The notes under the pieces were generated by a model that made no database searches, was not told the DNA's origin, and saw only the letters and a list, made by a program, of their open reading frames with translations. The position numbers and the translations under genes are program-made. A stretch of DNA of 64,000 nt. It comes from Nostoc sp. KVJ20. Lineage in GTDB: Bacteria; Cyanobacteriota; Cyanobacteriia; Cyanobacteriales; Nostocaceae. The DNA is taken from NCBI RefSeq assembly GCF_001712795.1, contig NZ_KV757658.1, positions 186,001 through 250,000 of the forward strand. Direction: 5' to 3'. This document shows positions 39,453-49,800 of this stretch, piece by piece (positions within the stretch are counted from its first letter, which is position 1; every line of letters begins with the position of its first letter).

Positions 39453-39457
39453 ACTAA
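38177..39457 (+). CDS. ISAs1-family transposase
   Basis: [39 protein letters not shown]...[12 protein letters not shown]...[32 protein letters not shown]...[26 protein letters not shown]. Confidence 0.95.
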   Translation: [426 protein letters not shown]

Positions 39458-40257
39458 TTGAGATGCTCTTACCCTGCCATATTGACGACTTGACAGTAAT
39501 CTATGATGAAATTGATCCAGACAAATTAATTGGACAAACTTTTTCCTCATATAAGCCTTTACCTTGTGAAGCTTTAGAGGAGCATTTAAATATACACCGA
39601 CGCTATGTTAATGCAGTTAATAGCGAAGAATTTACTTCTTGCTATTTGCAAGTGTGTGCTGGGTGTAAGTTACTGCATGGTGCCAATAATATTGTTTGTG
39701 GCATTCATTCATACGGATGGTTTGAAGATGGTTGCTGTCCAGATAAGCAATGGGATGAACGTAAGGCGTTGTTTCCATTTGAAGATGATGCTGTTGTCGA
39801 AAGCTTAAATAGAGAAATATCGTCCAATCAGGCGAATCTTTGTAAGTTTTACGGCGACCTTATTTTGTGGGATGAATACGCTAATCGTAGGTTTTCTTTT
39901 TCTTATTCCGGTATCTTGCTGAAACATTCTGATAGACTGCTTGAGCTTGGTACGGAAGCGAGACTTCTTTCCTACATCCAGTATTTCCGCACTCGAAATG
40001 TAGTGGTCTTTGACTACGTAGCATCAGGGCGAGTTTCGGAGTTTACGAAGGAACTTAAGGGCATAGCCAAAATCGAGGTTGATGGTGATGAGATATCTAT
40101 CTTTTTTGATATATATGCGCCTTGTCACCGCTTTCGCCGTGATGGTGTAGCGCTGCATCCTTACTCAACTTTTGTTCCCCAAGAACTCAAATATAACTAT
40201 AACTTGGTTAGTTACGTCAACTACCTTAAGAGTAAAAAATTTGGAGTGCTGGGATGA
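39445..40257 (+). CDS. Hypothetical protein; start lies within the IS right end, so possibly 5'-truncated
   Basis: 270 aa ORF, no recognised family; ATG is inside the ISAs1 terminal repeat. Confidence 0.5.
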   Translation: MSRLIEMLLPCHIDDLTVIYDEIDPDKLIGQTFSSYKPLPCEALEEHLNIHRRYVNAVNSEEFTSCYLQVCAGCKLLHGANNIVCGIHSYGWFEDGCCPDKQWDERKALFPFEDDAVVESLNREISSNQANLCKFYGDLILWDEYANRRFSFSYSGILLKHSDRLLELGTEARLLSYIQYFRTRNVVVFDYVASGRVSEFTKELKGIAKIEVDGDEISIFFDIYAPCHRFRRDGVALHPYSTFVPQELKYNYNLVSYVNYLKSKKFGVLG

Positions 40258-40412
40258 ATAAGGAAGTTTCTAAAAGCTGCGGGTGCAAGTCGGAAAAATC
40301 GCATTTTTGCTATTTCTGTATCTTGGATTGGTAATTTCTAAAATTCAACAACTGCAAATTTTGGAAAACTTGGTTTGTCTAATTGCTTAAAGGCAATTTA
40401 CCCTCCTTCCTC

Positions 40413-40511
40413 CTACTGGTGGATGGGATACGTATAAAAGCTTTCACTCAGTACGGGGGTTTCCCCCCGCTACTGGGTGGCAAGCCGCTACAACGCCGCC
40501 CATCAGTAATT
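40413..40511 (+). other. Structured leader candidate upstream of 40529 ORF
   Basis: Nested complementary arms: CAGTACGGGGGTTTCCCCCCGCTACTG hairpin (40449-40475), plus outer TACTGgtgGATGGG / CCCATCAGTA pairing. Confidence 0.4.
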
Positions 40512-40528
40512 CATGGAGGAATCACATT

Positions 40529-41035
40529 ATGTCTGCTTTTGCAATATCACCTTTTGTGCAATCTGTTAACGATGTTTTGTTTCCAATCGAGTTGTTTTTG
40601 ATTATCTTCCCAATCTTGTACGTGATTTTTATCCCTGGTCAATCAGCATCACTTCAAGTTAGTAATAGCGCTGCGGTGATTTCTGAAGAGTCGCCAGTTT
40701 TGGGAACTCAGGGGGATTTGACTGTTGTTGGTGCTGTTTATGATGAGAAAGAATTTTCTGAACCAGAATCTTCGATTATTGAAACTGCACCGCCACTTGT
40801 TGAAACTAGGTTTGCGGATGAAGCCAGACAACTTGTGCTAATAGATGTTACGGAAGAGAGGAAGAAGCTTTTGGATTTAGGCGCGCGGAAGCTGCGACAG
40901 TTCTGCAAGGAATGCCAAATTCAAGGCTATTCTACCGTCTATAACCGTAAAAAACTCGATGGACTCGTTGATTTTCTGATCGCACAACAAGTGACTTCTG
41001 CTCAAGTAGTCGAGTTTGTGGAAATGCTTGCTTAG
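40529..41035 (+). CDS. Membrane-anchored protein with C-terminal SAP/Rho-N-like helical domain
   Basis: N-terminal TM FPIELFLIIFPILYVIFI; C-terminal LLDLGARKLRQFCKECQIQGYSTVYNRKKLDGLVDFLIAQQV. Confidence 0.5.
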   Translation: MSAFAISPFVQSVNDVLFPIELFLIIFPILYVIFIPGQSASLQVSNSAAVISEESPVLGTQGDLTVVGAVYDEKEFSEPESSIIETAPPLVETRFADEARQLVLIDVTEERKKLLDLGARKLRQFCKECQIQGYSTVYNRKKLDGLVDFLIAQQVTSAQVVEFVEMLA

Positions 41036-41120
41036 AGTTTAATGAAAAGCCTCGGTAAAAATTGGGATTTCAAAACTACTTCCTTGAGATAGGATGGTGC
41101 TTGCTTGATAATTCCTTCTA

Positions 41121-41573
41121 TTAAGTTTGGGCTTCCAAGATGCGTCCTATACTTCTTGGCGATAATGTCGGTAATCCTCTCCGAGTGGCTTCCTCAGCTA
41201 CCTGCGTATGGTAATGGTGCTTTGAACGACTGGGTTTCCGGTTCTTGCTCCATTCGCTGATTTCGACGATTTTGCTCGCCTCTGTACTTTTGCACTTCTT
41301 AGGTCTACCTACGTTGACACCTAGCACCTCATTAGCTTTTGCGATCGCCGACTCCTGGGTTTCAGACAAGATGGTACTTGATGTCCATCTTTTTTTCCAC
41401 TTTGCTATTGAGTTTTCGGTTACGCCAATCTCTTGGGCTAAGGCTACATATTTTTTGCCTTCGTTTAGTCCTAGCAGAATTTTCGCTCTTTTGCTAACTT
41501 CATCGCTGCTGGTCGCTGCTAGGTGCTCTAGTGCTTGCTTTTCAATAGAATTTAGTATTTGAAGACGAGGCAT
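41121..41573 (-). pseudogene. IS630-type transposase N-terminal HTH fragment
   Basis: LNSIEKQALEHLAATSSDEVSKRAKILLGLNEGKKYVALAQEIGVTENSIAKWKKRW...TRRGLPTLSPRSIGRILEAQT; no DDE catalytic half. Confidence 0.65.
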
Positions 41574-42095
41574 GTAAAAATTTACCCCTCTTTACTGTAC
41601 AATTTTGCCAAATGGAACGAAGCCTGATATACTTTTTTTGTAGAGTCCATTTTTCCTAAAGATTCACTCAAAGCCTTGGTGCAAACAGGGCTTTGAGAAA
41701 AAAACAAACCCACCTGTTACTAAAACAGGACGGAATTTTGTTTTGTCAATTTAGTTATCTAGAGCCATCATATCATGAGTTTACACAGTTTTACAAATCT
41801 TTCTTCGGATAGATGCTTTTTGTCTCAATATCGGTGCCTTAAATATCTCTTCAGTTGTATTGGTTGTCAATGGGTTGAGAATAATAGTTACTGCGGGAGA
41901 AAATCTCTCAAAGAGAATCTTCTGGTAGGTAATTTTTGGTATTTACAAGAATTAATTATTTTTTAAAATAATCAATTTTCCCAAGCGATAGAAGCGCTGC
42001 AAATGTTGCTGTATAGGCTCTTCCTGCTTTATTTTTGGGATTTTCACTTCTTGAAATTATCTTTTGACTGACAATTTGTGAACCGGAGTATAAAT

Positions 42096-43280
42096 ATGTC
42101 TGAGGTGCAGAATCCGGCAATCGTATATATTTCGCCTGCGGAGTTGGTTGTTCATCCGAAGCTGATAGAAATATATGGTGAGAATGAGGAACGTCCGGCT
42201 TTAGAAAAAAGTATCTCGGAAAAAGGGATTCTTGAATCTTTAAAGGTATCTGCACGTACTGGTGTGAATGTGGTATTGGCAGGTAAGTGTCGCTTGCAGA
42301 TAGCTCGCAAGCTCTTAATTTCCTCTGTGAAAGTGGAATTTGTTGAGTCTGGTTCGCCTGAAGAAGATTTGAAACTAGTGCTTGACTTTAATCTCCATCG
42401 GGAAGGTGGGAAGACTCATTACCAGAAATTTCACGAGGGGCAGTACTGGGAGAGCGTACTTCGTCCCCAAGCAAAAGAAAGACAAAGGGAGAGCGCTCGT
42501 CGTTTGAATGAATCGAAGTGTTCAAATTTGAATCATTCGATAAATGAGAGTAAGTCTCAATTAAAGAAGGGTAAACCCGTGATTCGGGAGGTTTCGGAGA
42601 ATCTAAATATAAGTGTTGGTAGTTATCACAAGGGCAAGAAAGTTTTTGAATTAATTTCTCAATTACGAGAAATGGAAAAATTTAAGGCAGTTGTTGCACT
42701 GGAGATGGAGTTTAACCGAAGTATTGATGCAGCATACAAGTTTGTTTGCAATCAAGATATCTGTTACCAGGTAATAGACCTTTTGGAGGCAGATGAGATA
42801 GGTAGTATAGGCGATGGTATTGCTTGGATGCGAAATGGCGAGCGCAATCCGTTTCGACGTTTCCAGCTTGACCAAGTATATCAATTCAATAAGAGACTGC
42901 GGCCCGAGTTGGAAATTGTGGGACGGGTTATTGGTATAACTAATGAGTTTGTTGTGTTTGGATTGAGGAATTTAGGGAATATGAGCCTAGAAATTGTGAA
43001 TCTACGTCCGCGACAAATTGATGCAGAGTTGCAAGATGAACCATCTGCATCACAGAGAAAAAGAATATTTCACTTAATGCAAAAGTTTAGTGATGTTTTC
43101 CCAGTTCAGGTGTCTTTAACGGAGTTATTGAAACTTCCGAATTTAACTGAGAAAGAGGAGGTTTTGTTGCGGATGTATGAGTCTGACGTATTTGAAAAAA
43201 CTTGGGAAGATTATAAGACCCAAATGAAAGCAATGGAAGTATCTACAAATAGAAAAAAGGATAAAATTTGTGCTGCATAG
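42096..43280 (+). CDS. ParB-like nuclease/partition domain protein
   Basis: ISPAELVVHPKLIEIYGENEERPALEKSISEKGILESLKVSARTGVNVVLAGKCRLQIARKLLISSVKVEFV; ATG at 42096. Confidence 0.75.
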   Translation: MSEVQNPAIVYISPAELVVHPKLIEIYGENEERPALEKSISEKGILESLKVSARTGVNVVLAGKCRLQIARKLLISSVKVEFVESGSPEEDLKLVLDFNLHREGGKTHYQKFHEGQYWESVLRPQAKERQRESARRLNESKCSNLNHSINESKSQLKKGKPVIREVSENLNISVGSYHKGKKVFELISQLREMEKFKAVVALEMEFNRSIDAAYKFVCNQDICYQVIDLLEADEIGSIGDGIAWMRNGERNPFRRFQLDQVYQFNKRLRPELEIVGRVIGITNEFVVFGLRNLGNMSLEIVNLRPRQIDAELQDEPSASQRKRIFHLMQKFSDVFPVQVSLTELLKLPNLTEKEEVLLRMYESDVFEKTWEDYKTQMKAMEVSTNRKKDKICAA

Positions 43281-43841
43281 GTAGCTGTGGGCTGCTAATT
43301 TAGTAGAGAACTTGTCCCACAATTTAACATTATTTACTAGATTAGCATTTCAATACTAATTGCAATACGAGTTCACTATTGTGGGTGCTGAACTCGTATC
43401 AAGATATTTGACTGTTTTTTGTTTTTTAACTCGGTGGTGGAGTATGAGTAATTTCATCTTCACCAGTTGTATTAACAAGAGCCAATGTGGGGTGACACTT
43501 GTGGGTGTTACTAGCTTTGCATTGTTATCCCAAAACTCTTTTGTCGATTTAATGATAACTTCGCTCGAACTGCCTCATTTAAATAATAACCAAAAAAAAG
43601 TTGGGTAGTCGCATTGTTGTTGGTGAAGCGTGTTGGACTAAATCTTAGCCTAAGCCTACGTATGTCTAAGCCTAAACAAGTATAAACCTTTGTTTGCTTT
43701 CAACCATGAGACGATTACCAGTCGCCTCCAACAAGCGGATAACCAACCGCTTCATTCAAAATAAAATTTCAAATTTAGGCTAACACATTTTGACCAACAG
43801 CGAGACTACCTGATGCACAAAAATCATCAGGACAGTCACTC

Positions 43842-46070
43842 ATGTTCCCAGAAAATTTCGGGGGAGATTTTGATAACAAGCCCCAATTAAGCCTTTCACA
43901 GCCTTCAAAAAAGAAAATCAAACCCCACCTACCCGCAGAATCCGTGGGTAAACGCTACGTAGAGCGCTTTTGGCATCCATTTGGGGCGATAGTTGCCCCA
44001 AATCAAGCACAAGGTGTAAAACCAGCATGGCGTACCATCGATTATTACCTCCAACCCTCCCAACTGTGGAACCTGCACCAAGACAAGTCAAAACTAGTAG
44101 GTCTGCGCTTTAACGACACAACACGTTACGCCACAATCGATTTAGACCTAGAAGGCGACTACCATAACATTGAATCCATAAATCACATCAAAGCGGTGCT
44201 AGAGGACATCGGCATAGTCGATATCATCATCCTCCAGTCCAGCTTTAGTGGTGGCTATCACTTGATCCTAACCTTTACTTCCCCCTTACCCACCTTTCCC
44301 CTAGCCTGCGCCCTAGAGATTACCTTAAGAAACGCAGGCTTTATCCTCCGCCAAGGACACCTAGAAATCTTCCCCAACACCAAACCATATAGTGCCAAAC
44401 AAATAACCAACTACAAAGCCATCCGTTGCCCCATGCAACCGGGTAGCGGGTCATTTTTACTCAATGATGACCTACAACCAATTAGTGACTCAGTTTCTAT
44501 CTTCCTCGATTATTGCGATCGCGCGGCCAGTCGGCAAGATTTAGCCAAACTCAAACGGGTAGCGAACAAAGCCAAAAAACAAATTTCACGGGAGAGATAT
44601 CGTAAGCAAGAGTCTGCTGATGCTGCCCAGTGGCGTGCCAACTGGGAAGAAATCATCACCACAGGCTGGACAGGAAAAGGACAAACAAACACCCTCTTAC
44701 AAATCTTCGTAGGCTACGGAATCGTCTTTTTAGACTTAGAGAGTGATAAATTAGTCGAATTTTGCCTCTCCACCGCAATTAACGCCCCCGGCTATAGCCA
44801 ATATTGCCGACACCAACATGAAATCGAAGCTAGAGTGAGGCATTGGGTAGAATCCACAATTCGCAACAAATGGTACAGCGCTTACATCAGTTATCCCGAA
44901 AGGTTGTTGGGTACATTCGCCAACACATTTGCAGAAGCCATAGCAGGGATTAGAAGCATCCATAAACCCAAAGACAATGTAATCTCATTTGACCGTCGCC
45001 AGCAGATGAACTGGGAAAGCAGTCAACAAGCCCAACGACGCATCCAGATAGTAGTAAGGGCAATAGAGTGGGATAGAGGCTTACCAGCAGGGGCTACTGA
45101 ACGAGCGAAAGCGATACGTACTGAGTACAAGCGCCGCTTTCACAAAACTATCTCACAAGAGACACTACAAAAGCACTTGCATTTGTGGCATCCCACGCGC
45201 TACATCTTAGATCCGTGGGCAGAAAATAGCTCAAACCCTTATCAATCAGGTAATGACGGGCAATTTAATAGCTTTCAAAACTCATTTGCAAAACAGAGTG
45301 CTGAAAACCCTTACCAAAAGCAAAATGACGGTCATTTTTACTATATGAAGGTTTTTTGTAATTGCTTACCTTCTGCTACCGATGCCCCTACAGGGCAGTT
45401 GGCAGTCGTAAGTTTTGAAGAAGTTGCTAAGTCTGAAGGAGAATTATTTGTACTACAGGTACAAGATAAGTCTGAAGAAATTAATATTAATTCCGAAGAA
45501 TTGAATTTATTCCAACCAGAGGATCTGTCTTTAACTTCAGGTGTCAATAATTCTGATAAGTCATTAGGTTTTTCAGATATTATTATACAATTAGTTGAAA
45601 ATCCTAATGAAACTACTTTAGATAAGGATTTTAAATACCTCTCTACCCCTAGCGCGGCTGAAAATTACAATAATAAAAACTTATTAATCAATTCTGTCAG
45701 TATTCTACCTACTGCATCTACACCTGTAATTGTGCTGCCTGAAGCGTCACAAAAAGCCGAAGTTAGCGAGCAAAGTACATCTTCAGGTGATTCAGCAGCA
45801 ACTTTGGCTTTATCAGAACTGAAGAATCTAACTAAGTTGCGACTCCAAGCAGCATCTTACGCCAAACGTGTAGCTAGAGAGTACTGCCTGATTGCACGAT
45901 GCTTAATTGGGGGCAAGGAACGGGAAAGACTGGAGCAGACTGCCAAAATGCAATTTTATCTCGATTCAGGTAACAAAACTCTAATTGTAGAAGCTAACGA
46001 GTGGGCATTTGCTAATCCTAGCTGCCTACCATTTTCGTTGGAGTTAGCGTTTCAACAAAGTGAGACGTAA
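43842..46070 (+). CDS. Putative archaeo-eukaryotic-type primase-like replication protein
   Basis: RYATIDLDLEGDYHN (DxD-like) and IILQSSFSGGYHLILTF (SxxxxH-like) in AEP-like order; C-terminal helical region. Confidence 0.5.
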   Translation: MFPENFGGDFDNKPQLSLSQPSKKKIKPHLPAESVGKRYVERFWHPFGAIVAPNQAQGVKPAWRTIDYYLQPSQLWNLHQDKSKLVGLRFNDTTRYATIDLDLEGDYHNIESINHIKAVLEDIGIVDIIILQSSFSGGYHLILTFTSPLPTFPLACALEITLRNAGFILRQGHLEIFPNTKPYSAKQITNYKAIRCPMQPGSGSFLLNDDLQPISDSVSIFLDYCDRAASRQDLAKLKRVANKAKKQISRERYRKQESADAAQWRANWEEIITTGWTGKGQTNTLLQIFVGYGIVFLDLESDKLVEFCLSTAINAPGYSQYCRHQHEIEARVRHWVESTIRNKWYSAYISYPERLLGTFANTFAEAIAGIRSIHKPKDNVISFDRRQQMNWESSQQAQRRIQIVVRAIEWDRGLPAGATERAKAIRTEYKRRFHKTISQETLQKHLHLWHPTRYILDPWAENSSNPYQSGNDGQFNSFQNSFAKQSAENPYQKQNDGHFYYMKVFCNCLPSATDAPTGQLAVVSFEEVAKSEGELFVLQVQDKSEEININSEELNLFQPEDLSLTSGVNNSDKSLGFSDIIIQLVENPNETTLDKDFKYLSTPSAAENYNNKNLLINSVSILPTASTPVIVLPEASQKAEVSEQSTSSGDSAATLALSELKNLTKLRLQAASYAKRVAREYCLIARCLIGGKERERLEQTAKMQFYLDSGNKTLIVEANEWAFANPSCLPFSLELAFQQSET

Positions 46071-46216
46071 TGGCATTGAGCCGAGATACGGATACCGTTG
46101 GCGAATTCCCCAAACAGCTAAACTGAACCGATTAGTTCAGCAATGAAACGATTGAGAACCTTCTGAGCAGTTTTATACCCAGTAGCTTGCTTACCTAACT
46201 TCAGTTGGGACAAAAT

Positions 46217-46246
46217 GCGATGCCTTCGGCGCGGCGTAGCCATCGC
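46217..46246. repeat. Interspersed cyanobacterial palindromic repeat
   Basis: gcgatgccttcggcgcggcgtagccatcgc. Confidence 0.65.
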
Positions 46247-46464
46247 GTAAAATTTCAAGTTCTGAAGTCGGTGGCAAACCGACAGGGTTTTTAGCGCTTG
46301 TGGTATTAGATATCTGATGTGGCTCACTCTGCCATGTAATACACGGTAAAGCAGCAGTTTTTTTGTTAAGCAATATTTCGCCAACGGTATCAGATACCTG
46401 TAAATGCGATTCGTTCTGGAAAAACTCAGTTTTCTGGGGGGATTCCAGACTTGAGTAGAGTAAC

Positions 46465-46701
46465 CATGACGATCAAGTTAAGAGCGCTGTATTTAGTCCT
46501 GATGGCGATTTTGTTCTTACCACTAGCGGACACCGAAGTTCGCTTTACCTATGGGAAAAAGAAGGCCGCTTATTAGCCTCACTTCGGGGGGGACGTATCA
46601 CAAAATTCAGTCCCGATGACACTCAAACCTTACCCGACTATCCCCCATCGACTCAACCATATCACCATAACGGGACAGTGAAGAAGTTGTACGAGGGATA
46701 G
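46465..46701 (+). pseudogene. WD40-repeat protein remnant (not in ORF track)
   Basis: HDDQVKSAVFSPDGDFVLTTSGHRSSLYLWEKEGRLLASLRGGRITKFSPDDTQTLPDYPPST...*. Confidence 0.6.
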
Positions 46702-46894
46702 GGCAAAACTTTGCGCAACTGGTGTTCCGTGCTATGCCAGTTGTAAAATGAGTGCTGTAGAAACGCTCTACATAATTGATACAGCGCTCGTAAGTGAACG
46801 CCATTACTCTGCAACTGGCTAGAAATGAACGAAACCAAATAAAACCTCAGAAGATGAAAGATGTAGATAGCTAGATTGCTGTATAGTTTGGATT

Positions 46895-49800
46895 ATGCCA
46901 GATTATTCTCTAAAGAGTTGCTCTATGATCGCTCTACCTGGTATTTTTATCCAAAACAAAATATACGAAAGTTCTAATTCTCTAGTGTATCGAGGCATTA
47001 GAGAGGATGGAGTAGGGATCATCGTAAAAATGCTAAAGCTTGATTATCCCTCACCTCAAGAACTAACCCGCTACAGACAGGAATATAAAATTACTCGCTC
47101 TCTAAATCTGGAAGGAGTTGTCAAGGCATACAGCCAGGAGGACTATCAACGCACCCTGGTGATTATCTTAGAAGATTTTGGAGGAGAGTCCTTAGAGCAA
47201 TGGATGCATAAGCGTCCAGATATATTCTGCCCGATGCCTTTATCCACTTTTCTTGGTCTTGCGATCGCTAGTTGCGACATTCTGGGCAGAATCCATGTAG
47301 CCAATGTCATTCATAAAGATATCAACCCTGGAAACATAGTCTTTAATCTGGATACTGGCGTTGTCAAAATTATTGACTTTGGGATTGCAACCCAATTTAA
47401 CCGCACGAATCCGACGTTCAAAAGTCCCCATGTGTTAGAAGGCACGCTTGCCTATCTGTCGCCAGAGCAAACTGGGCGGATGAACCGGATGCTCGACTAT
47501 CGCACCGATTTCTACTCGCTGGGCGTGACCTTCTACGAACTGTTAACTGGACAGCTACCGTTCCCCACTCAAGACATCCTGGAGCTAGTTCATTGTCATA
47601 TTGCCAAACCGCCGATTCCTGTGCATGAATTGAACGCCACGATTCCCAAACCTATTTCAGGCATAATTTTGAAGTTGATGGCGAAAAATGCGGAGGATCG
47701 CTATCAAAGTGCCTGGGGCATCAAAGCGGATCTAGAACGCTGCGCCGGGCAACTGGCAGAAATGGGTCAGATCAACGCCATGTCGTTGGGACTGCAAGAT
47801 GTTTCAGAACAGTTTTGCATTCCTCAGAAACTGTATGGACGAGAAGCGGAGACTAAAGCATTATTGGCGGCGTTTGACAGAGTGGTTAGAAAAGAAACGT
47901 TTGGCGAAATTTGTCAACTAGAGTCAGGCATAGAAAATACTCAATTCAATGTCGAACTCATGCTCGTTGCTGGTTACGCTGGCGTTGGCAAAACAGCATT
48001 AGTGCAAGAACTCTATAAACCCATCACAGCAAAGCACGGCTATTTCATATCGGGTAAATTTGACCAATTTAGGCGCAATATTCCCTACAGCGCCATTGTG
48101 GATGCCCTGCAAAAGTTGGTGCAGCAACTTCTGGGGGAACCGGATGAGCAAGTGCAACAGTGGCGAGATCGTCTGCTCTCAGCTTTAGGAAGCAATGGGC
48201 AAATCATCATTGATGTCATTCCGGAAGTTGAATTAATTATTGGCAAACAACCACCTGTACCTGAAGTTGGAGCAACTGAAGCTCAAAATCGCTTTAATCG
48301 AATCTTTCAAAATTTTGTGCGGGTGTTTTGTTCAAAAGAACATCCCCTGGTGATCTTCTTAGACGATTTACAATGGTGCGACTCCGCGACGCTGAAGTTA
48401 ATCGAGTTAATATTACTCGACGAGCAAACCCAATATCTATTTTTGATTGGAGCCTACCGAGACTCGGAAGTGCATCCAACGCATCCACTAGTATTAACGC
48501 TCTTAGAACTACGAAACCAAGGGGCAGTACTTCAGGAGATTACCTTAGCACCCTTAACGCTCGAACCCTTAAGTCAACTGATTGCCGAGACGCTAGGTCG
48601 CAATATTGACACCGTTCGTTCTTTAGCCCAATTAGTGTTACGTAAAACCGAAGGCAACCCTTTCTTTGTCGGTGAATTTTTGCGAATGCTGTATAGCGAA
48701 AATCTGTTACTCTTTAATGCAAAACAGTTAAGCTGGCAGTGGGATATTGCTAAAATTCAAGCCCAAAATATTACCGATAATGTGGTGGAGTTGCTGCTGA
48801 TCCAGTTGAAGAAATTGCCAAATGAAACACGGCGAATTCTTCGCTTAGCCGCTTGTGTTGGAGCTGAATTTGATTTAAAAACGTTAGCGATCATTTGTGA
48901 GCGCTCGCCTCAAGCGATTTTCCAGGGTTTACTAGCAGCAATACAAGCTGAATTAATTCAACCTTTATCTGAATTAGACGAAAACTTGTTAGTTCAAGAC
49001 TACAAGTTTTTGCACGATCGCGTGCAGCAAGCGGCTTATGCCCTAATTGATGAGTCGTGCAAACAAGTGGTTCATCTCCAAATCGGTCGCAATTTACTCG
49101 AAAAAACTTCACCGGAGCAACGATTCGATCGACTGTTTACTATTGTGGATCATCTCGATCAAGGAACGGAGCTTGTCACTGCTCAACCAGAACGAACTGA
49201 AATTGCCAGATTGAATTTAACGGCAGGTCAGAAAGCAAAGGCAGCAACGGCTTATGAAGCAGCTTTTAAGTATTTCACTACAGGGCTTAAACTCCTCAAT
49301 TCAGAGAGTTGGCTCAGTGAGTATGACCTCACCTTAGCGCTGTACTCAGAAGCAGCAGAAGCAGCATATCTTCATGGTTGCTTTGATGAGATGGAACAGT
49401 TGGTAGAAGTGGTACTCGCTCGTGCCAAAACAGCGGTTGACAAAGTGCAGGCTTACGATAGCAGAATTCAAGGATATTTGTCACAGGGCAACCTGAAAGA
49501 AGCAGTAGAAACTGGATTGGAAGCGTTAAAGCTCCTGGGAATAGATTTAATAGAAAATCCAAGTCAGGCAGATATTCAAAGGGAATCGGAGTCAACGGCT
49601 ACACTACTCGCCCAACGAGAAATTAAAGACTTGATTAATTTACCAGAGATGGCTGCACCAGAACCGCTGGCAGTAATGTCAATCCTAGCGAGTATGAGGT
49701 CTGCTGCATTTCTAACGTTACCAGCACTGTGGATACTGATTACGTTCAAAACGGTAAATTTATCAATCAACTATGGGAATGCTATCTGGTCATCACTGTT

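Noticed and set aside
41245-41562. 105-aa plus-strand ORF MLHSLISTILLASVL...
   Set aside because: Antisense of the IS630-type HTH fragment; hydrophobic bias is an antisense artefact.
46118-46384. Minus-strand 88-aa ORF
   Set aside because: Overlaps an interspersed palindromic repeat and has no family signal.
48328-48609. 93-aa ORF inside the giant kinase
   Set aside because: Out-of-frame shadow ORF in a long, well-supported coding region.
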